From assembly GCF_001428665.1 (NCBI RefSeq), contig NZ_LMIJ01000047.1, positions 1,450 to 65,449 of the forward strand: DNA of 64,000 nt. Reading direction: 5' to 3'. Origin of the DNA: Acidovorax sp. Root219 (GTDB lineage: Bacteria; Pseudomonadota; Gammaproteobacteria; Burkholderiales; Burkholderiaceae_C). Both the position numbers and the translations under genes were made by a program. The notes under the pieces were generated by a model, which saw only the letters and a list, made by a program, of their open reading frames with translations, had not been told where the DNA came from and did not search any database. Of this stretch, positions 34,537 through 43,563 are shown piece by piece (the first letter of the stretch is position 1; each line of letters starts with the position of its first letter).

Positions 34537-37500
34537 ATGAGCCACACCATTCCTGATCGCCCATCTGCCGCCGTTTCCGCCGCACCGCTGGCCTTGCCGG
34601 ACTATGCCGAGCTGCACTGCATCTCCAACTTCAGCTTCCAGCGCGGCGCCTCGCAGCCCCAGGACTTGGTGGCGCGCGCGGCCGAGCTGGGTTACCGGGC
34701 CCTGGCGCTGACCGACGAATGCTCGGTGGCCGGCGTGGTGCGGGCCCATGGCCCGGCCAAGGCGCTGGGCCTGCAGTTCATACCGGGCAGCGAGTTCGCG
34801 TACCCCGGCTTTCGGCTGGTGGCGCTGCCGCGCAACATCGAGGGCTGGGGCAATCTGTGCGAGTTCATCAGCGCCGCGCGGCGCACCGCGCCCAAGGGCA
34901 TCTACGAGCTGGGGCCGGTGTCCGACGTGGCCCAGCTGCAGCACTGCGAGCTGCTGCTCATGCCCGACCGCAGCGTGCAGCATGCGATGGACACCGCTGC
35001 ACTGCTGGCCTGTGTGGAACAGGCGCAGGCGAACTTCGGCCAGCGCTTCTGGCTGGGGGTGGAGCTGCTGCTCGGGCCCGACGACGACCTGTGGCTGGCC
35101 ACCTTGCAGCAGGTGTCGCGCCAGACCGGTGTGCCCCTGGTGGCAGCGGGCGACGTGCACATGCACCTGCGCTCGCACAAGCCGCTGCAGGACGTGATCA
35201 CCGCCGTGCGCCAGGGCTGCACCGTGGCCGAATGCGGCTTTGCGCTGCAGCCCAATGCCGAACGCCACCTGCGCCAGCGCGTGCGCCTGGCCGGCATCTA
35301 CCCGCCCGAGCTGCTCGCGGCCACGCTGGAGATTGCGGCGCGCTGCACCTTCAGCCTCGACGAGATCAAATACCAGTACCCCTTGGAGGCCGTGCCTGAG
35401 GGGATGACGCCGGCTGAAGGCTTGGCCTGGCTGACCTGGGAGGGCGCGCGCAGCCGCTACCCGCAAGGCGTGCCGGACAAGGTGGTGGCGCAGATATTGC
35501 GCGAGCTCGCGCTGATCGCCGACTGCAAGTACGAGATGTACTTTCTCACCGTGCACGACATCGTGCGCTTTGCGCGCGGCGAGGGCATCCTGTGCCAAGG
35601 CCGCGGCTCTGCCGCCAACTCCGCCGTGTGCTACTGCCTGGGCATTACCGAGGTGGACCCCGAGCGCACCAAGCTGCTGTTCGAGCGCTTCATCAGCAAG
35701 GAGCGCAAGGAGCCACCCGATATCGACGTGGACTTCGAGCACAACCGACGCGAAGAGGTCATCCAGTACGTCTACACCAAGTACGGCCGCGACCGTGCCG
35801 CCATTGCCGCCGTGGTCACCAGCTACCGCACCCGCAGCGTGCTGCGCGACGTGGGCAAGGCGCTGGGCGTGCCTGCGCAACTGGTCGATGCCTTTGCCAA
35901 GGACCACCACTGGTTCGATGAGGAATTCGCGGCGCACCGCCTGCAGGAGATGGCGCAGGACATGGGCGAGCACCTCAGCCTGCACACGGCCGAGCTGTGG
36001 CTGCAGTTGTCGGTGCAGCTCAAGGGCTTTCCGCGCCACCTGAGCCAGCATGTGGGGGGCTTCGTGCTCACGCAGGGGTTGCTCACGCGCATCGTGCCGG
36101 TAGAGAACGCCGCCATGGTCGACCGCTCCATCATCCAGTGGGACAAGGACGACCTGGACGACATGGGCCTCATGAAGGTGGATGTGCTGGCCCTGGGCAT
36201 GCTCAGCGCGCTGCGCCGCTGCCTGGACCTGCGTGCCGATCTGCGCGGCGAGCGCTGGGAGCTGCACCAGATTCCCCCCGAAGACCCCGCCACCTACGAC
36301 ATGATCTGCGCCGCCGACACGGTGGGCGTGTTCCAGATCGAGAGCCGCGCCCAGATGAGCATGCTGCCGCGCCTGCGGCCGAAGGTGTTCTATGACCTGG
36401 TGGTGGAGGTTGCCATCGTGCGGCCAGGGCCCATCCAGGGCGGCATGGTGCATCCCTACTTGCAGGCACGCGAAAAGCAGCGCAAGGGCGAGCCCTTGAG
36501 GCTGGAGAGTGAAGAGCTCGGCGAGGCATTGGAGCGCACGCTGGGCATTCCGATCTTCCAGGAGCAGGTGATGCAGATCGCGATGATCGCCGCCAAATTT
36601 TCCGCATCCGAGGCCGATGCGCTGCGCCGGTCCATGGCTGCATGGAAACGCACGGGCGGGGTACACCATTTCGAGAAGCGGCTGATCGACGGCATGGTGG
36701 ACAACGGGTACAAGCTGGATTTCGCCCAGCGCGTTTTCAAGCAGATGCTGGGCTTCGGCGAATATGGCTTCCCCGAAAGCCATGCCTTCAGCTTTGCCCT
36801 GCTGGCCTACAGCAGCAGCTGGCTCAAATGCCACGAGCCCGCCTGCTTTCTGGCGGCGCTGCTCAACTCGCTGCCCATGGGCTTCTACACCGCCTCGCAA
36901 CTGGTGCAGGATGCACGGCGCCATGGCGTGCGCGTGCTGCCCATCGACGTGACCTGCAGCGACTGGGAATGCACGCTGGAGGGCACGCCCGAAATGCTGC
37001 AACCCGCCAAAGGCCTGCCCGCACCACCGCTGCCCCAGCCCGCAGTGCGCCTGGGCCTGCGCCTGGTGAGCAGCCTGGAGACAGCCGCGGCAGAACGTTT
37101 GGTCGAGGCCCGCGTGCAGGGCGGCCCCTTTGCCAGCACCGAAGACCTGGCCCTGCGCGCGCGCCTGAACCACCAGGACATGCAGGTGCTGGCCGCAGCC
37201 GACGCGCTGGCCCGCCTGTCGGGCCACCGGCGCCAGCAGATGTGGGACGCCTCTGCCCAGCACACCGCACCCGCCCTGCTGCGCGATGTGCCGGTGCACG
37301 AGGCCCCGCTGCAGCTGCCCGAGGCGCCCGAGGGCGAGGAGATCCTGTTCGACTATGCGGCCACCGGCCTCACCTTGCGCCGCCACCCGCTGGCGCTGCT
37401 GCGCAACCGGCTCGCGCGCTGGCGCCTGCTCACGGCGCTGCAACTGCGCAATGTGCCCGATGGCCGGCAGGTGCGCGCCTGCGGCATCGTCACCGTGCGC

Positions 37501-37803
37501 CAGCGGCCGGGCTCGGCCAAGGGCACCATGTTCGTCACGCTGGAGGACGAGACCGGCCCCGTCAACGTCATCGTCTGGCCAGCGATGGTGGAGCAGTGGC
37601 GCGATGCCATCCTGCGCTCACGCCTGCTGGCGGTGCAGGGGGTGTGGCAATGCAGCCGGCATGGTGAGGATGAAGAAAAAGGAAAGGATGCTGCAGGCGA
37701 AGCCTTCGTGGTGCGCCACCTGGTGGCCCAGCGCTTCAAGGACCTGACGCCGCTGCTGGGCCGCATGGCCGGGGCACTCGATGGCAGCCGGGACTTCCAT
37801 TGA
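34537..37803 (+). CDS. dnaE2: Error-prone DNA polymerase III alpha subunit DnaE2
   Basis: 1088 aa C-family polymerase. The N-terminal PHP domain starts YAELHCISNFSFQRGASQP; its first metal motif is degenerate (no H-x-H), as usual for DnaE2. Catalytic Asp397 and Asp399 lie in PPDIDVDF. The palm/fingers include EGILCQGRGSAANSAVCYC, QVMQIAMIAAKF and GFGEYGFPESHAFSFALLAY; an OB fold near 978-1010 (VRACGIVTVRQRPGSAKG) ends the protein. It copies damaged templates during the SOS response with ImuA and ImuB. The stop codon lies inside palindromic repeat copy B. Confidence 0.95.
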   Translation: MSHTIPDRPSAAVSAAPLALPDYAELHCISNFSFQRGASQPQDLVARAAELGYRALALTDECSVAGVVRAHGPAKALGLQFIPGSEFAYPGFRLVALPRNIEGWGNLCEFISAARRTAPKGIYELGPVSDVAQLQHCELLLMPDRSVQHAMDTAALLACVEQAQANFGQRFWLGVELLLGPDDDLWLATLQQVSRQTGVPLVAAGDVHMHLRSHKPLQDVITAVRQGCTVAECGFALQPNAERHLRQRVRLAGIYPPELLAATLEIAARCTFSLDEIKYQYPLEAVPEGMTPAEGLAWLTWEGARSRYPQGVPDKVVAQILRELALIADCKYEMYFLTVHDIVRFARGEGILCQGRGSAANSAVCYCLGITEVDPERTKLLFERFISKERKEPPDIDVDFEHNRREEVIQYVYTKYGRDRAAIAAVVTSYRTRSVLRDVGKALGVPAQLVDAFAKDHHWFDEEFAAHRLQEMAQDMGEHLSLHTAELWLQLSVQLKGFPRHLSQHVGGFVLTQGLLTRIVPVENAAMVDRSIIQWDKDDLDDMGLMKVDVLALGMLSALRRCLDLRADLRGERWELHQIPPEDPATYDMICAADTVGVFQIESRAQMSMLPRLRPKVFYDLVVEVAIVRPGPIQGGMVHPYLQAREKQRKGEPLRLESEELGEALERTLGIPIFQEQVMQIAMIAAKFSASEADALRRSMAAWKRTGGVHHFEKRLIDGMVDNGYKLDFAQRVFKQMLGFGEYGFPESHAFSFALLAYSSSWLKCHEPACFLAALLNSLPMGFYTASQLVQDARRHGVRVLPIDVTCSDWECTLEGTPEMLQPAKGLPAPPLPQPAVRLGLRLVSSLETAAAERLVEARVQGGPFASTEDLALRARLNHQDMQVLAAADALARLSGHRRQQMWDASAQHTAPALLRDVPVHEAPLQLPEAPEGEEILFDYAATGLTLRRHPLALLRNRLARWRLLTALQLRNVPDGRQVRACGIVTVRQRPGSAKGTMFVTLEDETGPVNVIVWPAMVEQWRDAILRSRLLAVQGVWQCSRHGEDEEKGKDAAGEAFVVRHLVAQRFKDLTPLLGRMAGALDGSRDFH

Positions 37804-37874
37804 GACGGATTTGCCTTTGACCGTCTAGCGTCGTTGGTTCGCCTTGCCATACGATCAAATGCAAATCCCTATGA
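37796..37874. repeat. Palindromic intergenic repeat, copy B
   Basis: 79 bp, same block order as copy A (31011-31083). Near-perfect terminal inverted repeats ACGGATTTGC and GCAAATCCCT (one mismatch). Its first bases TCCATTGA contain the dnaE2 stop codon TGA, so the element has merged with the gene end. Confidence 0.85.
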
Positions 37875-37883
37875 GCGCTGCAG

Positions 37884-38399
37884 CTACTGCCCTTTCAGAT
37901 AAGCGCCCGGGTCCATGAAAAAGGCCTTCTTGGTCCCCTGGGTCGCCCCATCGATCTTCCACGGCGCGGGCAGCAGCCGCACGATGGAGTAGTGCAGGTG
38001 CGGCGGCTTGCCCTGGGCATTGCCGCTGGCCCCCACGGTGCCGATGGCGCTGCCCGAGGCCACGGGCGCCAGCGCATGGGTGCTGATGCGGTCCAGGTGG
38101 GCGAAGTAATGAAGCCGCCAGCGGGGGCCGAGCACCAGCACCACCTTGCCGCCTTTGGCGATCTCACCGGTGAAGAGCACGATGCCGTCCGTGGTGCTGA
38201 GCACCGGCGTCCCCGTCTTGCCGAAGATGTCGATGCCCTTGTGCACGCCCGACGTGCCCCAGGGCTCGAACCAGAACGACTGGGCATTCCAGTCCTTCGT
38301 GGAGGCTCCGGCCACGGGGATGCGGATGCGTTCAGGGATGATCAGGCCCATGAGCAACAGCCCGAGCAGGGCCAGGCCCACGGATTGGAGAGTCTTCAT
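37884..38399 (-). CDS. M23 (LytM-type) metallopeptidase
   Basis: 171 aa from ATG 38399. A single N-terminal hydrophobic segment (about 5-21) acts as signal anchor. The catalytic LytM motifs are intact: His53 and Asp57 in GVHKGIDIFGK, and His134/His136 in KPPHLHYSIV. Such enzymes cleave peptidoglycan cross-links, or act as LytM activators when degenerate; this one keeps the zinc ligands. The longer open frame upstream lacks a signal-like start. It lies downstream of the AsmA-like gene on the same strand. Confidence 0.88.
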   Translation of the reverse strand: MKTLQSVGLALLGLLLMGLIIPERIRIPVAGASTKDWNAQSFWFEPWGTSGVHKGIDIFGKTGTPVLSTTDGIVLFTGEIAKGGKVVLVLGPRWRLHYFAHLDRISTHALAPVASGSAIGTVGASGNAQGKPPHLHYSIVRLLPAPWKIDGATQGTKKAFFMDPGAYLKGQ

Positions 38400-38493
38400 G
38401 CAGGGGGGCGCACCGCATCGACCATGCAGCGCGCCGGCGGGCAAAAGGGAGGATTATTCCCGCATTGCGCCTGTCCAGTGACCGCAGGCTGGC

Positions 38494-40869
38494 TCAGCGC
38501 GCTGGTCGCTGCCGGCTGGCGGCATCCCGCGCGGGCTGCGATGCCGTGCCTGCAGCGCCCTGGGCACCCGGCTTCACAGGCTCCTTGGCCAGGTCCAGCA
38601 GCGGCTTGCAGTAGGTGTCGTCATCGGCGGCCGGCACGGTGACCGGTATCAGCGCCAGGGCCACCGGTGCCGCTACCGCCGCCACCACCGCAGCGCCCGC
38701 GCGCAGCAGCAGCGGTCCGGGTTCCACCCCTACATCCGGGTTGCCAAAGGTGCCCTTGACATACAGCGGGGTGCGCAGCGAGAAGAACTTCCACTCCAGC
38801 GACTCGGGCTTGATGCGCAGGTTCATGGCTTCCGTACCCAGGTCAATGGTGCCGGTGGCCTCGATCACCGCATCGTCGGTGCTCATCTTCACCACGCGCG
38901 TCTGCGCCAGGCCATCGACCACGGTGAAGTCGGCCACCGCGCAGCGCAGGCGTACCTCCTTGTCATCGCCGAACAGCTTGCCCACGATGATGCTGCCCAC
39001 GTTCAGGGATGCCAGGTCCAGCATCTGCTTGCTCAGCGTGCCCTCGCGCACGTACAGGCGCGCCTCTCCCGTGCCCTTGCCCAGGAGGTCGGCCACGTTG
39101 TTGCCGCTGCTGCGCAGTGCCACGGCGCCATCCATGCGACCAAAGCTTTTTTTCATCAGTTCCACCTTGGGGAACAGTGCGGACAGCTGAAGTCCTTCCA
39201 CCTTGCCGCGTATCTGTGCCTTGAGGGGGGGCGTGCGGCCATCGATGATGACCTCCGATTCGATCTTGCCCTTGGCCACGCCAAAGGTCAGCGGCGCGAG
39301 CCTGAGTTGCGCGTTGTCCATCACCGCCCGCAAGCTCAGGTCTTCCAGCGGCAGGCTTTCGGATCGGATGATGTGCTCTCCCTTGAACGCGATGTCCATG
39401 TCCATGGCACTCCAGCGCTCGGCCGCAAAGTTGGCGTCCGGCAGCACCTTGCCATCGGTTTTGCCACGGTGGGTGTTGCTGGCTTTGGCGGTTCCCAGCG
39501 CCGGCCCCAGGTCGGCCAGGCGCAACTGGCTGGATGTGACCTTGCCCGTGAGCTTGGGGCGCGGCTTGCCCGAGGTGTACTTGAGGTCGCCCTGCAGGTC
39601 GCTCTGGCCCACCTTGCCCCGAAAGTCGCTGTAGCTCCACACGGCGCGCTCGGGCTCCAGGCTGCCGGTCAGGTGCCCGCGCGTTTCGAACGGCGGCGTG
39701 CTGGGCAGCACCAGGCCCGTTACCTCGTACAGGTCGGCCATGCTGTCGGCCTTGAGCATCACATCGAAGTCCATGCCTGACAGCGCCCCGGGATTGGCCA
39801 GGATGCCCTCGGCCGACAGTGCTGCGCTGCCCGCAGTGGCTTCGATCTGCAGCGGGTAGTTGACCACCTTGTCGCGCAGGCTGATCACCTGGCCGGCCCG
39901 GCCGCTGCCCTCAACCTGTGCCTTGGCAATGCGGCCCTGCAGCTCGAATTGCAGGCCATAGGGCACAGCCGTGCCGTTCGTGCTGCTTTTGCGGGCCACC
40001 ATATCGCGCGAAGCCGCAGCCTCGGCTGAGGAAGCAGCCGCCGACGCCGGAAGAATGGATGCCTTGGCCGCCTTCGCGCTGCCTGCCTGGGCCGGATCCA
40101 CCGGCTCCGTGGTGTTCACCTGCGCCTGCAGGTCCACGTCCTTCTGGGCATCGGCATAGGCCAGCAGCCCCTGGTTGACCACCAGCCGGCCCACGTCGAA
40201 AGTCCAGGGGCTCTTGGGGGCGTCCTCGTCCTTGTGCTTGAAGGTCCAGTTGTTGCTGCCGTCCTTGGTGCGGGCCAGGGCGATCTCCGGGTCGGTCAGA
40301 GCCACGGTGTCGATGGCCAGGTGGCGCGAGAGCAGCGGCAGCAGGCTGATGGAGGCGCTGACGCTGCCGATGCGGGCCATGGTCGCGGTGCCGGGCTGGG
40401 TGGCCGGGGGCGGCGCTGTGGATGCCGATCCCTCCGATGCAGCACTGGCAGGGGCTCGTGCCGCAGTGGTGCTTGCCCCCTTGTCCTTGCCTTTATTCTT
40501 GTCATCGCCACTGAACGGGGGCTCGAACCCTGCCGGGTTGTCCATCGCCAGGCGCTCGGCCTTCACCGTCACGCCGGGTACCCAGCGGCGCCAGCCTTCT
40601 TCCAGCGGCTGCGGCCAGCGCCAGGCAGCCGACAGATCGCCTTCGATCTCGAAGCGCCGGCCAGTGGCCTCGCTGACCTTTTCATTGACTAAAGGCTTGT
40701 AGCGGTTCCAGTCCATCAGCGACAGCACCACGCCGATCAGGATGGCCAGGCCCACGAGCAGACCTGCCAGCACAAGCACCCACTTCACCGCCCGGTGCAA
40801 AGGCTTGCGGGCAGGGCGGCCGGCCGCCGGGGGCGGGGTGGGCATGTCGGTCGATGGCGTAGCGGGCAT
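38494..40869 (-). CDS. AsmA-family outer-membrane assembly protein
   Basis: 791 aa. Short Pro-rich cytoplasmic N terminus, one membrane segment (about 30-52), the DWNRYKPLVNEKVSEATGRRFEIEGDL start of the AsmA domain (quoted here in part: DWNRYKPLVNEKVSEATGR), then a very long periplasmic beta-rich region with an Ala/Ser-rich insert near 130-300 and an AsmA C-terminal block (GTGEARLYVREGTLSKQML). AsmA-like proteins bridge inner and outer membrane and are linked to phospholipid transport. It may be co-transcribed with the M23 gene; the gap is 94 bp. Confidence 0.88.
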   Translation of the reverse strand: MPATPSTDMPTPPPAAGRPARKPLHRAVKWVLVLAGLLVGLAILIGVVLSLMDWNRYKPLVNEKVSEATGRRFEIEGDLSAAWRWPQPLEEGWRRWVPGVTVKAERLAMDNPAGFEPPFSGDDKNKGKDKGASTTAARAPASAASEGSASTAPPPATQPGTATMARIGSVSASISLLPLLSRHLAIDTVALTDPEIALARTKDGSNNWTFKHKDEDAPKSPWTFDVGRLVVNQGLLAYADAQKDVDLQAQVNTTEPVDPAQAGSAKAAKASILPASAAASSAEAAASRDMVARKSSTNGTAVPYGLQFELQGRIAKAQVEGSGRAGQVISLRDKVVNYPLQIEATAGSAALSAEGILANPGALSGMDFDVMLKADSMADLYEVTGLVLPSTPPFETRGHLTGSLEPERAVWSYSDFRGKVGQSDLQGDLKYTSGKPRPKLTGKVTSSQLRLADLGPALGTAKASNTHRGKTDGKVLPDANFAAERWSAMDMDIAFKGEHIIRSESLPLEDLSLRAVMDNAQLRLAPLTFGVAKGKIESEVIIDGRTPPLKAQIRGKVEGLQLSALFPKVELMKKSFGRMDGAVALRSSGNNVADLLGKGTGEARLYVREGTLSKQMLDLASLNVGSIIVGKLFGDDKEVRLRCAVADFTVVDGLAQTRVVKMSTDDAVIEATGTIDLGTEAMNLRIKPESLEWKFFSLRTPLYVKGTFGNPDVGVEPGPLLLRAGAAVVAAVAAPVALALIPVTVPAADDDTYCKPLLDLAKEPVKPGAQGAAGTASQPARDAASRQRPAR

Positions 40870-41138
40870 GGGGGGCAGGTGTCATCCAAAAGCGCGAAGA
40901 TCGGAGCACTTGCTGCAGGCCATCGGCCTGTTGGGTGCGGTTGGGCCGATGCTAGCCCGCAACGGCCCTGCCAGGTCGCCCGTGTAACCAACTGCAGCCC
41001 TTGTCCTACAGCCCTGGCGCGGCGCTGGCTGCGCGGGCCGTGGACGCCTTGCTGCTGCGGGCCTCCGCCTGGACGGCGTGAAAAGACTGGCGGCTGTAAC
41101 GGGCCGGCGGTGGGGAAGGCCTTCTAGAATGCGCCACC

Positions 41139-42050
41139 ATGCACAGCCCCCGCCATCATTTCGCCCCGCCCATGCGCGACGGCGTAGGCGCCAGTTGCGT
41201 GGTGCTGCCCACCCACGGGCAAGGCAGCATGCTCGACTTCCTGGCCGAGCGCCTGCCCGCGGTGGACCGCGCCGCATGGCAGGCCCGCATGCAGGCCGGC
41301 GACGTGGTGGACGAGCGCGGTGCCACGGTTGAACCCGCCCGCCCCTTCGAAGGCGGGCTGCGCGTGTATTACTACCGCCACCTCGACGACGAGCCCGAGA
41401 TCCCGTTCACCGAAACCGTGCTCTACCAGGACGAGCACCTGCTCGTGGCCGACAAGCCGCACTTCATGCCCGTCACGCCATCGGGCCGCTACCTGCAGCA
41501 CACGCTGCTGGTGCGCCTCAAGCGCCGTCTGGGCCTGCCTGAACTGTCGCCATTGCACCGCATCGACCGCGACACGGCCGGGCTGGTGCTGTTCTCGGTG
41601 CAGCAGCGCACGCGCGGCGCCTACCAGGCGCTGTTCCGCGACCGCACCATCACCAAGCACTACGAGGCCGTGGCGCCCTGGCGCGACGACCTGGTCTTTC
41701 CGCGCGAGCACCGAAGCCGCATGGAAGAAAGCCCCCAGTTCTTTCGCATGCACGAAGTGCCCGGCACGCCAAACAGCCACACCCACATGCAGGTGCTGCA
41801 GCACAGCGGCGACTGGGCGCTGTACCGCCTGTCGCCCATCACCGGCAAGCGCCACCAGCTGCGCGTGCACATGGCCGCGCTGGGTCTGCCCCTGCGCAAC
41901 GACCCGTTCTACCCGGTGGTCAATGATCCGCCGGAGGGCGACTACTCGCGCCCGCTTCAGCTGCTGGCACGCTCGCTGGCATTCACCGATCCGCTCACGG
42001 GCGATGGCCGGCAATTCGCCAGCCGGCTGCAGCTCAATACACTGGATTGA
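41139..42050 (+). CDS. RluA-family pseudouridine synthase
   Basis: 303 aa. Catalytic aspartate in LHRIDRDTAGLVLFS, preceded by LVADKPHFMPVTPSG and followed by KRHQLRVHMAALGLPL, all RluA-family motifs. The N-terminal 75 residues resemble an S4-less extension (FAPPMRDGVGASCVVLP). It isomerises uridine in rRNA or tRNA; the target position cannot be read. Its TGA and the stop of the convergent GntR gene lie back to back in one TGATCA. Confidence 0.9.
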   Translation: MHSPRHHFAPPMRDGVGASCVVLPTHGQGSMLDFLAERLPAVDRAAWQARMQAGDVVDERGATVEPARPFEGGLRVYYYRHLDDEPEIPFTETVLYQDEHLLVADKPHFMPVTPSGRYLQHTLLVRLKRRLGLPELSPLHRIDRDTAGLVLFSVQQRTRGAYQALFRDRTITKHYEAVAPWRDDLVFPREHRSRMEESPQFFRMHEVPGTPNSHTHMQVLQHSGDWALYRLSPITGKRHQLRVHMAALGLPLRNDPFYPVVNDPPEGDYSRPLQLLARSLAFTDPLTGDGRQFASRLQLNTLD

Positions 42051-42731
42051 TCAGCCGCGCGGCACGCTGCCCCGGGCCACGGCATCCACGTAGACGTTGC
42101 CGCCGCTCGAGATGTGCCGGCACATATGGCGGTCGGCCGCATCTTCGTCACCATCGAGGATGGCCTTCATGATGTCCTGGTGCTCGGCCAGCGAGTTGCG
42201 CACCCGGTTGGGCCGGTCGAACAGCGAGCGCTGCGGGTGTCGCATGCGCAGGCGCATCTGGCGCAGTTGGCGCGACAGCACCTCGTTGAGGCTGCCGTCG
42301 TAGATGGTCTGGTGGAACCAGCGGTTGGCCTCTTCGTAGGCCACGGAGTCGTCTTTGGCGGCTGCAGTCTCGCAGGCCTGGAAGGAGGCCTGCAGGTCCC
42401 GGCGCAGCGCCGCCGGCATGCGCCGCGCGGACAGGCGCGCGGCCAGGCCTTCGAGCTCGGTGAGCATCTCCAGCATGGCCACGTACTCGGTGAGCGAAAG
42501 GGTCGCGACCACCGCGCCGTGGCGCGGCACCATCTCCACCAGGCCAGCGGTGGCCAGTTGCTGGATGGCTTCGCGCGCCGGGGTGCGCGAAACGTCGAAG
42601 CGCTCCATCAGCTCCTGCTCGTCGATGCTGCAGCCGGCATAGAGCTTGCCGGAGATGATCTCTTCCTCCAGGGCCTCGCGGATCTTGTCGCTGAGGTTGA
42701 CGCGGGGCGGTGTCGTGGTAGTGGTGGCCAT
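42051..42731 (-). CDS. GntR-family (FCD) transcriptional regulator
   Basis: 226 aa. N-terminal winged helix (about 12-80; IREALEEEIISGKLYAGCSI, RFDVSRTPAREAIQQLATAG) and a C-terminal FCD helical bundle with metal-binding-type His residues in WFHQTIYD, LAEHQDIMKAI and RHMCRHI. The Thr-rich start MATTTTTPP at 42731 is chosen; the frame is open upstream but composition there is not protein-like. It is followed upstream by a GST and quinone reductase gene on the same strand, and probably controls the divergent transport/catabolic genes through the palindrome at 44581-44611. Confidence 0.9.
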   Translation of the reverse strand: MATTTTTPPRVNLSDKIREALEEEIISGKLYAGCSIDEQELMERFDVSRTPAREAIQQLATAGLVEMVPRHGAVVATLSLTEYVAMLEMLTELEGLAARLSARRMPAALRRDLQASFQACETAAAKDDSVAYEEANRWFHQTIYDGSLNEVLSRQLRQMRLRMRHPQRSLFDRPNRVRNSLAEHQDIMKAILDGDEDAADRHMCRHISSGGNVYVDAVARGSVPRG

Positions 42732-42781
42732 GTTCGTAGTGGCCGAATGATAATGCGCGGGCGGTCGCATCTTGGCCGGGC

Positions 42782-43546
42782 TCAGGTGCTTGTGGTGGCC
42801 GCGCGTTGCCGCTCCTGCAGCACCTCGCCGAACAATTGCAGGCGCGCTGCGGCAAACGCCGGGCGCTGCTGCATGGCCTGCCACCAGCGGTGCACGCGCG
42901 GGTGGGCAGATTCGGCCAGGGCAGCGGGCTCGATCTCCGCGATGCGCGCGATGAAGGGCGCGGCGGCAATGTCCGCCAGCGAGTAATTTGCGCCCATCAG
43001 CCATGGCGAAGAGGGTGCCAGCATCCCTTCCATCCGGTCCACCAGCAGCAGCAGCTTGCGCAGGGCTTCTGCCTTTTCCTCCTCGGTGTAGGGCTTGCGG
43101 GCAATGCGCACCCAGGCCTCGCGCCGCTCGGCGGTCGGGATGCGTGCCAGCTTGTCCTGCAACTCCTGGTCGCTCCACTGCTGTGCGGTGGACTGCAGCA
43201 TCAGGCTCCAGTTCAGGATCAGCAGGTGGGGCAGCGACTTCTCGTCGGTCCAGCGCACGAAATTGCGCATCTGCGCCAGTTCGTACGGGTCTGTGGGGCG
43301 CAGCGGGGGCTCGGGCGCGATATCGTCCAGGTACTCGCAGATCGTCGAGCTCTCGTGCAGGAAGCGGCCAGGCGCGATCTCCAGCGCCGGCACCACGCCG
43401 TTGGGGTTCATGGCCAGGAATTCGGGCGCGTGCTGTTCCTGCCGGCTCAGGTCCACGGCCACGCTGTCGTAGGGGATGTTCTTTTCGGCGAGGCACAGGC
43501 GCACGCGGCGCGAGGCGCTGGACAGCCAGGCATGGAAGAGTCTCAT
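42782..43546 (-). CDS. Glutathione S-transferase
   Basis: 254 aa. Thioredoxin-like N-terminal domain (1-80) with LFHAWLSSASRRVRLCLAEK, the cis-Pro segment NGVVPALEI and HESSTICEYLDDIAP, then an all-helical domain ending in LADIAAAPFIARI. ATG 43546 gives the correct GST start. It lies 17 bp after the quinone-oxidoreductase gene and 50 bp before the GntR gene on the same strand. A role in dehalogenation, ring opening or isomerisation of a catabolic intermediate is possible; no specific substrate. Confidence 0.9.
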   Translation of the reverse strand: MRLFHAWLSSASRRVRLCLAEKNIPYDSVAVDLSRQEQHAPEFLAMNPNGVVPALEIAPGRFLHESSTICEYLDDIAPEPPLRPTDPYELAQMRNFVRWTDEKSLPHLLILNWSLMLQSTAQQWSDQELQDKLARIPTAERREAWVRIARKPYTEEEKAEALRKLLLLVDRMEGMLAPSSPWLMGANYSLADIAAAPFIARIAEIEPAALAESAHPRVHRWWQAMQQRPAFAAARLQLFGEVLQERQRAATTST

Positions 43547-43563
43547 GGGAAGGGTCCAGTGCG

